From: Anoxybacillus ayderensis
GTDB lineage: Bacteria > Bacillota > Bacilli > Bacillales > Anoxybacillaceae
Assembly: GCF_000833605.1 (NCBI RefSeq)
Contig: NZ_JXTG01000013.1
Span: 1-64,000, forward strand
Direction: 5' to 3'
Length of the DNA: 64,000 bases
In this document: positions 17,215-25,415 of the stretch, one piece after another
Numbering within the stretch: the first letter of the stretch is position 1
How the letters are laid out: every line of letters starts with the position of its first letter
Notes under the pieces: generated by a model
The model's database searches: none
Told to the model about the DNA's origin: nothing
Seen by the model: only the letters and a program-made list of their open reading frames with translations
Program-made: the position numbers and the translations under genes

Positions 17215-17562
17215 TTATGATGACATTTTACGGCATTCTTCAGCACACTGACGGCATAAATTGGCACATTCCTGACAGTGTGTATCTTGGAATTTTGCAC
17301 ATTCAGCGGCACAAGCATCGCAAATTGTCGCGCAAAGTTGGCAAAACTCCTTCGCATACATGCTTCCGCGAGACATCCATTGAGCCGCCATGGCACAAAT
17401 ATCTGCACAATCCCTTAAAATGTTGATACAATGTGTTCTAGCCTGTACGTCAGCTGCTTTTAAACATGAAGTCAGACATTCTTCACACGCTTGCATACAT
17501 TGGTTGCAAGCATCAATACACGTTTGAAATTGTTGAACTGATGAACTAATAACTGTCGTCAT
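17215..17562 (-). CDS. Four-helix-bundle copper storage protein (Csp3/YhjQ-like, DUF326)
   Basis: A 115-residue protein with 19 cysteines, spaced CxxC or CxxxC along helices (CIDACNQCMQACEECLTSC, then FCQLCATICDACAAEC and CQECANLCRQCAEEC). This is the Cys-lined four-helix bundle that stores many Cu(I) ions. No signal peptide, so cytosolic (Csp3 type). ATG 17562 is preferred to the upstream in-frame ATG because GGAGGG lies inside that extension. Upstream is AT-rich; only a poor version of the shared operator (TCCAGT, TTTTTT) is visible. Flanked on both sides by IS-end-like palindromes. Confidence 0.9.
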   Translation of the reverse strand: MTTVISSSVQQFQTCIDACNQCMQACEECLTSCLKAADVQARTHCINILRDCADICAMAAQWMSRGSMYAKEFCQLCATICDACAAECAKFQDTHCQECANLCRQCAEECRKMSS

Positions 17563-17643
17563 ATATAATCCCTCCAATGATTTAAATTCATTATTATTTT
17601 TTTCTAACTAAAAAAAATAAACTGGAAATAAAAACAAAAAAAT

Positions 17644-17690
17644 AAGAGGCTGTCTCAAAAGGGTGTTAACCTTTTGAACTCAGCCTCTTT
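17644..17690 (-). terminator. Terminator of the multicopper oxidase gene, IS-end-like
   Basis: AAGAGGCTG...CAAAAGG pairs with CCTTTTG...CAGCCTCTT. The left arm contains TGTCTCAAAAG, as does the perfect palindrome at 17169-17206, pointing to a common mobile origin. Confidence 0.7.
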
Positions 17691-17709
17691 TATTTACTAC
17701 GATAAGCTG

Positions 17710-19287
17710 TTATTCACCTTTATTCGTTGTGTCATTCGGATCTGGGGTATAGTCCGATTTGTAATCGGTATATTTTACTTGTGTGACCATTCCGGCTGAA
17801 GCATGGTGCAAGTCATGGCAATGGAACATCCAATTTCCCGGATTATCCGCTTTAAACGCGACGACATATTCTTCACCAGGGTTTACATTTAACGAATCCT
17901 TTATCAATGGAGAGCCTGTGACTGGCTTGCCGTTTTTGCTTAATACTTGGAAGAAATGGCCGTGTAAATGCATCGGATGGACATCCGTAGGTGAATTGTT
18001 CACTATTTTTACTTTTACTAAATCTCCTGTCTTCACATTGATCGGCGCTGTGTCAGGATACGTTTTGCCGTTAATCGTGTAGACCATGCCATCTTTGCCC
18101 ATGGCTGTTCCTAAATCCATTGTGTACTCTACATCATATTTTTGGTCTAGTGTAAATTGACCTACTTCATATTTTCCGTATGTTGTCATATCCACAACAG
18201 GGAGGTTTTCTTTTGCATTTTCTTTATCCGTATTGTTTGTCTGGTCTTCGTATTGAATTTTCACTTTCATGCCATCGGTACCTTCCATATCACCATGACA
18301 TTCTAGTAACCATTCACCCGGGTTATTCGCGATAAATTCAATATCATAACGTTCACCCGGAGCAATACTTAAAAGTTCATCTTTGATTGGTTGCGGATCT
18401 TTTAACGGCTGCCCGTCAGTTGCGACAATTTTAAACTCATGACCATGCAGGTGAAGTTTGTGGACCATGTATCCTGCGTTTACAAGGCGAAGCCGCACTT
18501 TTTCGCCTTTCTTCACTTTTAACGGTTGGACAGCAGCCCCGCTTTTTCCGTTAATCGTGAAAATATCGTACATATTCATATCATGGCCCATGCTGTTCAT
18601 ATCCATTTGTTGATTATCAGAGCTATTTCCATTATTCATATTACTATGATCCATTCCACTCATATCCATATTTCCTTCATCCGGATTGCTCATCCATTCA
18701 TCTAACACAAGTGTATAATCTCGATCGACTTTTTCTTCATTTTTCGGTTCTACGATTAATGTACCGTATAATCCCTTGTCCACTTGCTCGGCGCTTTCTT
18801 GATGGGAATGATACCAATACGTTCCCGGCACGGTTGCTGTAAATTCATACGTAAACGTTTCACCCGGTTTAATGGCGTCCATCGTGACACCCGGTACTCC
18901 ATCTTGGTTATTTGGAACAGGGTAGCCGTGCCAGTGAATCGTGATCGGTTCTGGCAATTCATTTTTTAAAACAATTTTCACATTATCCCCTTGCTTTACG
19001 CGGATTTGCGCACCGGGTACCGATCCATTGTACGTGTAGACCGGAAGTTTGACTTGATCATTTATTTGTAATAATGCTTCCTTAGCAGTAAGATTAATCT
19101 CTTTACCGGATAAAACTTCTGTATTGGTTGCCAAAGGTAATTGCTGCTTACTGGATTCATTAGAAGTATTTTCTTTTTTTGTATTCATGTTGGACATGTC
19201 GTGTCCTTGCATCGAAGAATTATTTGAGCAAGCTGCACCAATCGCAACAACTCCTGCCAAAACAGTTCCTAACAATAATTTCTTCAT
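17710..19287 (-). CDS. Multicopper oxidase lipoprotein (Cu(I) oxidase, CueO/CotA-like)
   Basis: A 525-residue lipoprotein (signal ending AIGAAC). Copper ligand motifs are in family order: HWHG and YWYHSH in the first domain, HLHGH near the middle, then HPMHLHGH and HCHDLHH near the C-terminus, giving the type 1 and trinuclear centres. A Met/Asn-rich insert (MDMSGMDHSNMNNG, DMNSMGHDMNMYD, about residues 205-245) recalls the Met-rich loop of CueO that binds substrate Cu(I). It likely oxidises Cu(I) to less toxic Cu(II) outside the membrane. AGGGAAAGCG precedes the ATG. Under operator copy 2. Confidence 0.93.
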   Translation of the reverse strand: MKKLLLGTVLAGVVAIGAACSNNSSMQGHDMSNMNTKKENTSNESSKQQLPLATNTEVLSGKEINLTAKEALLQINDQVKLPVYTYNGSVPGAQIRVKQGDNVKIVLKNELPEPITIHWHGYPVPNNQDGVPGVTMDAIKPGETFTYEFTATVPGTYWYHSHQESAEQVDKGLYGTLIVEPKNEEKVDRDYTLVLDEWMSNPDEGNMDMSGMDHSNMNNGNSSDNQQMDMNSMGHDMNMYDIFTINGKSGAAVQPLKVKKGEKVRLRLVNAGYMVHKLHLHGHEFKIVATDGQPLKDPQPIKDELLSIAPGERYDIEFIANNPGEWLLECHGDMEGTDGMKVKIQYEDQTNNTDKENAKENLPVVDMTTYGKYEVGQFTLDQKYDVEYTMDLGTAMGKDGMVYTINGKTYPDTAPINVKTGDLVKVKIVNNSPTDVHPMHLHGHFFQVLSKNGKPVTGSPLIKDSLNVNPGEEYVVAFKADNPGNWMFHCHDLHHASAGMVTQVKYTDYKSDYTPDPNDTTNKGE

Positions 19288-19330
19288 CGCTTTCCCTCCA
19301 TAAACTTGTGATGTAAGTCATAGTAACATC

Positions 19331-19362
19331 ATCATAAAAAATAAATGTGCAAAATTTATGGA
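19331..19362 (-). promoter_or_regulatory. Direct-repeat operator/promoter, copy 2 (multicopper oxidase)
   Basis: On the minus strand: TCCATA (19362-19357), TGCACA (19351-19346), 9 bp, TATGAT (19336-19331). Preceded by TTTTTC, as in copies 1 and 3. Confidence 0.67.
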
Positions 19363-19404
19363 GAAAAATTATATTTTTTTCACACGAAGTAGTTCGAAGA
19401 TTAA

Positions 19405-19459
19405 AATAAAAAAGATAAGCCACTACCTATAACCGGTTAATTGCGGTTATAGGTAATAG
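19405..19459 (-). terminator. Terminator of the C39-like peptidase gene
   Basis: CTATTACCTATAACCG pairs with CGGTTATAGGTAG (arms 19459-19444 and 19435-19423), followed on the minus strand by a T-rich tail. The upstream arm overlaps the last codons of the gene. Confidence 0.75.
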
Positions 19460-20309
19460 CTTGTTTGCCCATTTGTATCCAAGCTTGAATAAATTCAGAC
19501 TTAGGTGCTTTTTTATTTTTCGTACCTGTCAATGGGTCATTAAAATAAATATATTTCTCATCATATCCGGTGATTAACACGGAATGCTCTCGGTATGTTA
19601 TTTTTATAGGGCCTTGCGGGGTCTGCCATTCAATAAATTCAGACGGAGGAAGTATACGAAAGGTTGTGTTGGTAATAACCCAAACTGGGGTACCTTCAGA
19701 CAAATACTTATATATTTCTTCAAATGATTGTCCTGTTAAATCAACGATTTGGTTTGGTAAATAAATCTCGGCTAATTCTTTTATAGGTTTATGATAGACA
19801 CCATATCCCGGTTTCTTTATTGTATACATGTCACCAACAAACCCTTCATTTGGATGTCCATAAAATACTTTTCCATTATGTATTCGATAAGGGGTTGGAT
19901 TTTTCTTTATTTGCTTCGCTAGTGTCATCTTGTCTACATTGATTCCCGCGTGATTCAAAAGCATTGCCAGACTTGTTACCTCGCACCCCCTTGGTAGTTC
20001 TGGGAGTTGCGAGAAAAGGGGGGCATCAATGAGAGCTGATTTAACCGGGATTTGTTCTTTTGAATGTCTAGATGATGGATTTCTCGCTTCAACTTTATTT
20101 TTATATGATGTTTTCTGTACTAGATTGTTTATAGCGTCGACCATATTTTCAGAATTTACATAATGGAAAAATAGAGTTAAAAACAATAGGAAAAAAGCGA
20201 TATAGGATCCTATTGCTAGTTTATATAACTTCTCATTGGTTGGCTTTCGTAAAAGAAAAATAGAAAGTGAAACAATCATAAAGGCTAAAAAAAGTATAAT
20301 CCCTAACAT
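19437..20309 (-). CDS. Membrane-anchored C39-like cysteine peptidase domain protein
   Basis: A 290-residue protein with two N-terminal membrane segments (about residues 1-20 and 30-50), a linker, and an external peptidase_C39_2-type domain. It carries the catalytic Cys in PRGCEVTS, His in [11 protein letters not shown] and Asp/Asn in YFNDP. Members cleave or bind peptides outside the membrane; the substrate is unknown. It is divergent from asnB, and the two share a 150-bp region with one operator copy each, so the two are probably induced together. Confidence 0.8.
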   Translation of the reverse strand: MLGIILFLAFMIVSLSIFLLRKPTNEKLYKLAIGSYIAFFLLFLTLFFHYVNSENMVDAINNLVQKTSYKNKVEARNPSSRHSKEQIPVKSALIDAPLFSQLPELPRGCEVTSLAMLLNHAGINVDKMTLAKQIKKNPTPYRIHNGKVFYGHPNEGFVGDMYTIKKPGYGVYHKPIKELAEIYLPNQIVDLTGQSFEEIYKYLSEGTPVWVITNTTFRILPPSEFIEWQTPQGPIKITYREHSVLITGYDEKYIYFNDPLTGTKNKKAPKSEFIQAWIQMGKQAITYNRN

Positions 20310-20344
20310 GACAGCTGCACCCCTTTGTTAAACTTGCTGTTTTT

Positions 20345-20376
20345 ATATTATCGACTAAATATGCAGAAACAATGGA
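20345..20376 (-). promoter_or_regulatory. Direct-repeat operator/promoter, copy 10 (C39-like peptidase)
   Basis: On the minus strand: TCCATT (20376-20371), TGCATA (20365-20360), 9 bp, TAATAT (20350-20345). It lies back to back with copy 5, 40 bp away. Confidence 0.65.
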
Positions 20377-20416
20377 GATGATTCTTATCATGTAATTATG
20401 TAACAATCTCAAAAAA

Positions 20417-20448
20417 TCCATAATTTCTCCACATTTTATTGTTTTAAT
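20417..20448 (+). promoter_or_regulatory. Direct-repeat operator/promoter, copy 5 (asnB)
   Basis: TCCATA (20417-20422), TCCACA (20428-20433), 9 bp, TTTAAT (20443-20448). Confidence 0.65.
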
Positions 20449-20501
20449 ATGTTAGAGGAATGAAAATATCGCAAGCAGGTTTCAGGAGGAATAAAAAGTT
20501 C

Positions 20502-22418
20502 ATGTGCGGTTTTATTGGTTGTATTCATGATCATCCAAGAATCATTGATGAAAAATGGAAAGAAACGTTTCAAGAAATGAATGATATCATTACTCATCGT
20601 GGTCCTGACGATGGTGGTTATTTTTTTGATGAATATGTGAATTTTGGATTTCGACGTTTGAGTATTATCGATCTTGAGACAGGGCACCAGCCATTGTCCT
20701 ATGAAAATGAACGATATTGGATCATATTTAATGGGGAAATCTACAACTATGTGGAATTGCGAGAAGAATTGCTTGCAAAGGGATATAAATTTACTACTCA
20801 TTCCGATACAGAAGTCATTATTGCTCTTTATAGTGCTGAAAAAGAAAAAGCTGTAGAAAAGCTTCGAGGTATGTTTGCTTTCGTCATCTGGGACAAACAA
20901 GAGAGAACGATTTTTGCGGCACGTGACCCGTTTGGCATAAAACCATTTTTCTATATGGAACAGGGCGACCGTACGTTTTTTGCTTCCGAGAAGAAAAGTA
21001 TTTTGCTAGCTCTTAAAAATGATTTATTAGACTATGATTCACTGCAGCATTATTTAACATTCCAATATGTACCTGAACCAATGACGATGTCTGTTGGTAT
21101 TAAAAAGTTAGAACCGGGTCATTATATTAAGAAAAAAATCGGTGAAAAATTAACCATTCATCGCTATTGGAAAGCCAAATTCCAACCTATCATCAAATCA
21201 GAAGATGAACTTGTCAAAGAAATTCGCAACGCGCTGTTCGATTCCGTGCAAGTGCATATGCGCAGCGATGTGCCGGTAGGTTCGTTTTTATCAGGAGGAA
21301 TTGATTCATCCTTCATTGCAGCAATTGCTAAACAATTCAATCCTAATATCAAGACATTTTCTGTCGGCTTTGAGCGGGAAGGCTTCAGTGAAATTGATGT
21401 GGCAAAAGAAACAGCGGAAAAGCTGGGCGTTGAGAATATTAGCTATGTCATTTCACCAGAGGAATATATGGCGGAATTACCGAAAATTATGTGGCATATG
21501 GATGATCCACTTGCCGATCCTGCGGCAGTACCGCTTTATTTTGTTGCCCGGGAAGCAAGAAAGCATGTAACGGTCGTTCTTTCCGGTGAGGGAGCTGACG
21601 AGTTATTTGGCGGTTACAACATTTATCGTGAGCCACAGTCATTGGAACTTTTTGAGCGAATGCCAAGTACGGTTAAATCAGCTTTGAGAGTGATTGCAGG
21701 GCTACTCCCGGAAGGAATAAAAGGAAAAAGCTTTATTGAGCGCGGTACAACACCAATGGAAGAACGATATATCGGCAATGCGAAAATGTATAGCGAGACA
21801 GAAAAACAAGAACTGCTAAAAGGATATAAGAGGGGATTAGAATATATATATATTACAGCTCCTTTTTATAGAGAAACAACTCATTATCCTCCTGTAAACC
21901 GGATGCAATATATTGATATTCATACATGGCTGCGAGGCGATATTTTATTAAAAGCCGACAAAATGACAATGGCCCATTCATTAGAGTTAAGGGTTCCATT
22001 TTTAGATAAAAAGGTATTTGAAGTAGCCGCCAAAATTGCTCCGGAAATGAAAACGACAAACAAAACGACGAAATATATTCTACGAAAAGCAGCAAAAGGA
22101 ATTGTTCCAGATCATGTTTTAAATCGCAAAAAATTAGGATTTCCGGTGCCAATTCGTCATTGGTTAAAAAATGAAATGCATGATTGGGCGAAAAACATTA
22201 TAAAAGAAAGCGCAACCGATCATTTATTTAATAAAGATGTATTGTATCGTTTACTAGACGAACATTGCAAAAATAAAGCAGACCATAGCCGAAAAATCTG
22301 GACCGTCCTTGCTTTTATGATTTGGCATCAAGTATACATGGAAAAGAAATACGATTTTACAAATATATATAGAAAAGACAATATATATAGAAAAGACAAG
22401 CTGTCGCTATTAATCTAA
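20502..22418 (+). CDS. asnB: Glutamine-hydrolysing asparagine synthetase
   Basis: A 638-residue enzyme. The N-terminal glutaminase domain starts with the obligatory Met-Cys (MCGFIGC; Cys2 is the nucleophile), which fixes the start at ATG 20502, after AGGAGGA. The synthetase domain has the ATP pyrophosphatase loop SGGIDSS and GEGADELFGGY. It makes Asn from Asp, Gln and ATP; some Bacillus AsnB proteins instead amidate diaminopimelate in peptidoglycan, which would fit its place among envelope genes. The C-terminus carries a tandem repeat of NIYRKD. It is the only clearly cytosolic enzyme among the promoters with the shared operator (copy 5). Confidence 0.93.
   Translation: MCGFIGCIHDHPRIIDEKWKETFQEMNDIITHRGPDDGGYFFDEYVNFGFRRLSIIDLETGHQPLSYENERYWIIFNGEIYNYVELREELLAKGYKFTTHSDTEVIIALYSAEKEKAVEKLRGMFAFVIWDKQERTIFAARDPFGIKPFFYMEQGDRTFFASEKKSILLALKNDLLDYDSLQHYLTFQYVPEPMTMSVGIKKLEPGHYIKKKIGEKLTIHRYWKAKFQPIIKSEDELVKEIRNALFDSVQVHMRSDVPVGSFLSGGIDSSFIAAIAKQFNPNIKTFSVGFEREGFSEIDVAKETAEKLGVENISYVISPEEYMAELPKIMWHMDDPLADPAAVPLYFVAREARKHVTVVLSGEGADELFGGYNIYREPQSLELFERMPSTVKSALRVIAGLLPEGIKGKSFIERGTTPMEERYIGNAKMYSETEKQELLKGYKRGLEYIYITAPFYRETTHYPPVNRMQYIDIHTWLRGDILLKADKMTMAHSLELRVPFLDKKVFEVAAKIAPEMKTTNKTTKYILRKAAKGIVPDHVLNRKKLGFPVPIRHWLKNEMHDWAKNIIKESATDHLFNKDVLYRLLDEHCKNKADHSRKIWTVLAFMIWHQVYMEKKYDFTNIYRKDNIYRKDKLSLLI
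22362..22397 (+). repeat. 18-bp tandem duplication inside the asnB C-terminus
   Basis: AATATATATAGAAAAGAC occurs twice in a row and encodes NIYRKD twice. It lengthens the extreme C-terminus by six residues and probably arose by recent slippage. Confidence 0.9.
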
Positions 22419-22454
22419 TTTGACTGATTTTCGTTGCCTGTCTTCTATTGTCGG

Positions 22455-22492
22455 CCTCCAATCTTGCAAAAACTCCGGGGGATCGACGACAA
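22455..22492. repeat. Dispersed element, copy A
   Basis: CCTCCAATCTTGCAAAAA, then CTCC and GGGGGATCGACGACAA. The same block, with one or two changes, recurs at 40615-40652. In this copy the left arm of the stem is degraded. Confidence 0.7.
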
Positions 22493-22526
22493 ATGTACCA
22501 ATCCATAAAGATGATGGACTAAACTT

Positions 22527-22556
22527 AACCCCAGCTATGTTCAGATAGCTGGGGTT
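22527..22556. terminator. Rho-independent terminator after asnB
   Basis: AACCCCAGCTAT pairs perfectly with ATAGCTGGGGTT around a six-base loop; the T run is short. Confidence 0.75.
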
Positions 22557-22687
22557 TCATATATTTGGGCATATGAGACATGATGTTCTTATTCATTGTT
22601 GTCAAATGACAGTAGTTTACAGTAGGAATTTTTGTTATGATTAAAGTTGTAAGAGATGAAAGAACAAGAAAAGACGGAGGCAGCACG

Positions 22688-24172
22688 ATGAGCAAGTTAA
22701 CGTTGCAGGAGCTTGAATCTCATTTATGGGAATCAGCAAACATATTGCGTGGTAGTATTGATTCTTCGGACTATAAGAACTATATTTTTGGCATGTTATT
22801 TTTGAAACGATTAAACGACGTGTTTGTGGAAACGGCTGAACGGATTGAAAGGGAAGAAGGGGAAGATTACGGTTGGTATGACCGTGATGAACATCAGTTT
22901 TTCGTTCCTGAAAAAGCACGTTGGAGCTATATTCAATCCCAATCCCAAGACGTTGGAGCAGTCATTAACAAAGCGTTTGAATTACTTGAAGATGAAAACC
23001 CTTCGCTCCAAGGGGTATTAGCGAACATTGATTTTAACGATAAAGAGAAGTTATCAGATAAAACGATTCTTCAATTAGTGCAGCACTTCTCGCAAATTGA
23101 TTTACGTAACGAAAATTTATCAGAACCCGACATCCTTGGTCGTGCTTATGAGTACCTAATTAAGCAGTTTGCTGACGATGCAGGAAAAAAAGGTGGCGAG
23201 TTCTATACGCCAAGCCAAGTCGTTAAACTAATCGTCAAACTGATTAAACCTGAAGAAGGCATGCGTGTATGTGACCCAACCGCAGGGTCTGGAGGAATGC
23301 TCATTCAAGCGGTCGACTACATAAAAGAAAAAGGTGGCAACCCGCGCAACATTACATTGCACGGACAAGAGAAAAACTTAAATACGTGGGCAATTTGTAA
23401 AATGAACTTGTTGCTTCATGGTTTAAGCGACCATGAAATTAAAAAGGGCGATACGATTCGTGAACCAAAATTGTTAGACGAAAACGGCGAGCTTCTCTTA
23501 TACGATCGTGTCATTGCGAATCCTCCGTTCAGCTTAAAAAACTGGGGACGTGAGGAGGCAGAAGCAGACGCCTTTCACCGTTTCCGCTTTGGTTTACCGC
23601 CAAAAAACGCAGGAGACTATGCGTTTATTCAGCATATGATCGCCACGCTCAATGATGAAGGAAAAGCGGGAGTCGTTATGCCGCATGGCGTTCTTTTCCG
23701 CGGCGGAGCAGAAGGGAAAATCCGTCAAGGCATTTTAGAAGAAGATTTAATCGAAGCGATTATCGGTTTACCAGCAAACCTTTTCTACGGAACAGGCATT
23801 CCAGCTTGTATTCTTATCATCAACAAAAACAAAGAAGAGCATAAAAAAGGAAAGGTTCTTTTCATTGACGCATCACACGATTATCAAGAAGGAAAAAATC
23901 AAAACGTTCTTCGTGATGAAGACATTGAAAAAATCGTCAGCACATACGATGCATGGAAAGATGTGGAGAAATACAGTCGTGTCGTGACACTTGAAGAAAT
24001 AAAAGAAAACGACTACAACTTAAACATTGCCCGCTACATTGACACAACCGAAGAAGAAGAACAAATCGATGTGGCAGAAGCCCTTCGCCAACTTCGCCAA
24101 CTCGAACAAGAGCGGGAAGAAATTGAAAAGGTGATGTATGGATATTTGAAGGAGTTGGGGTATGATGGGTGA
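22688..24172 (+). CDS. hsdM: Type I restriction-modification methyltransferase subunit
   Basis: A 494-residue N6-adenine methyltransferase subunit. An N-terminal HsdM helical domain (LESHLWESANILRGSI) is followed by the SAM motif DPTAGSGG (D196) and catalytic N278-PPF. GEFYTPSQVV is typical of HsdM. Works as M2S to protect host DNA and in R2M2S to restrict. ATG 22688 follows ACGGAGG; the frame upstream is open but has no site. hsdS starts within its last codons. Confidence 0.96.
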   Translation: MSKLTLQELESHLWESANILRGSIDSSDYKNYIFGMLFLKRLNDVFVETAERIEREEGEDYGWYDRDEHQFFVPEKARWSYIQSQSQDVGAVINKAFELLEDENPSLQGVLANIDFNDKEKLSDKTILQLVQHFSQIDLRNENLSEPDILGRAYEYLIKQFADDAGKKGGEFYTPSQVVKLIVKLIKPEEGMRVCDPTAGSGGMLIQAVDYIKEKGGNPRNITLHGQEKNLNTWAICKMNLLLHGLSDHEIKKGDTIREPKLLDENGELLLYDRVIANPPFSLKNWGREEAEADAFHRFRFGLPPKNAGDYAFIQHMIATLNDEGKAGVVMPHGVLFRGGAEGKIRQGILEEDLIEAIIGLPANLFYGTGIPACILIINKNKEEHKKGKVLFIDASHDYQEGKNQNVLRDEDIEKIVSTYDAWKDVEKYSRVVTLEEIKENDYNLNIARYIDTTEEEEQIDVAEALRQLRQLEQEREEIEKVMYGYLKELGYDG

Positions 24173-25415
24173 ATTGAATTGGAGACGTGTGAAATTAGGT
24201 GAAATTTCAGATATTTTAATAGGCGGTACTCCTTCGAGAAAGAAAGGGGAATATTGGGATAAGGATCTGAAAACTGATAATCTTTGGGTTTCAATTTCTG
24301 ATTTACAAAGTAAATACATTCAAAACACTAAAGAACGGATTACCGATGAAGGGATACGAAACTCAAACGTAAAGTTATTGCCAGAAAATACTGTAATAAT
24401 GAGTTTTAAGCTCACAGTTGGAAAAGTTGCTATTACTAAAAGACGATTATATACAAATGAGGCGATTGCTGGTTTCTTGCCAAAACAACAGAATACGTTT
24501 TCTAGTGAATATTTGTATTATGCTTTAAGTAATTTAGATTACAAAGATTCTTTAGATGTTGCTGTTAAAGGACAGACATTGAATAAAGAGAAATTAAAAA
24601 ATTTAATTATAATGTTACCCTCTCTTTCCGAACAACGCAAAATCGCAGCGATTCTTTCTTCTGTTGATGAAGCGATTGAGAAAACCGAAGTGATCATCGA
24701 GCAAACAGAAAAAGTGAAAAAAGGGCTTATGCAACAGTTGCTGACAAAGGGAATCGGACATACGAAATTTAAAAAGACGGAGATTGGGGAGATTCCTGAA
24801 GAGTGGGAAGTGTTAAAGATACAGGATTTTGCATTAAAAGTTACGGATGGAGAGCATAAAACCCCTAAGCGTACAGAATTTGGAGAACTCCTCTTATCAG
24901 CACGAAATATCAGAAATAATATGCTCGATTTGTCCAATGTTGATTACGTCTCTCAAGAGGAGTTGGAAAAAATAACAAAAAGATGTAACCCTGAAGAGGG
25001 AGATATCCTTATTTCTTGTTCTGGTACTATAGGAAGAGTATGTGTTGTACCGAAGGGAACGAAGTTTGGTTTAGTACGAAGTGTTGCATTAGTAAAGATA
25101 GATAAAAACACTACAAATTCAAAATTTTTGATGTATGCACTCCAGTCTCCAAATCTTCAAAAACAAATGATGTTAAATCAAAGCCAGTTAGCTCAAGCCA
25201 ACTTGTTTCTGCGAGATATAAATAATCTTAAAGTACCGTTTCCATCGCTTGAAGAGCAAGAAAAAATCGCAAAAATAATTGAAACATTTGATTTAAAGCT
25301 TACGTTTGAAACTCAGAGATATCATGAACTTAATAAAATCAAAAAATCCCTAATGCAAACCCTACTCACAGGCAAAGTCCGTGTGAAAGTCGATGATGAG
25401 GTGATGTCGCAGTGA
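24162..25415 (+). CDS. hsdS: Type I restriction-modification specificity subunit
   Basis: A 417-residue protein with two target-recognition domains (about residues 5-145 and 205-350), each followed by a long conserved helix (LSEQRKIAAILSSVDEAIEK and LEEQEKIAKIIETFDLKL). It reads the two halves of a bipartite DNA site. ATG 24162 overlaps the hsdM stop; ATG 24165 is equally possible. Base composition of the recognition domains is more AT-rich than the flanking hsdM and hsdR, as expected for frequently exchanged segments. Confidence 0.95.
   Translation: MMGELNWRRVKLGEISDILIGGTPSRKKGEYWDKDLKTDNLWVSISDLQSKYIQNTKERITDEGIRNSNVKLLPENTVIMSFKLTVGKVAITKRRLYTNEAIAGFLPKQQNTFSSEYLYYALSNLDYKDSLDVAVKGQTLNKEKLKNLIIMLPSLSEQRKIAAILSSVDEAIEKTEVIIEQTEKVKKGLMQQLLTKGIGHTKFKKTEIGEIPEEWEVLKIQDFALKVTDGEHKTPKRTEFGELLLSARNIRNNMLDLSNVDYVSQEELEKITKRCNPEEGDILISCSGTIGRVCVVPKGTKFGLVRSVALVKIDKNTTNSKFLMYALQSPNLQKQMMLNQSQLAQANLFLRDINNLKVPFPSLEEQEKIAKIIETFDLKLTFETQRYHELNKIKKSLMQTLLTGKVRVKVDDEVMSQ

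Noticed and set aside
17581-17650. Possible eleventh copy of the direct-repeat operator before the copper-storage gene
   Set aside because: Only TCCAGT, then a T run, with no convincing -10 at the fixed distance; AT-rich sequence can give this by chance.
22662-24172. hsdM starting at ATG 22637
   Set aside because: The 17 extra residues have no ribosome binding site, whereas ACGGAGG precedes ATG 22688, where the conserved HsdM N-terminus begins.
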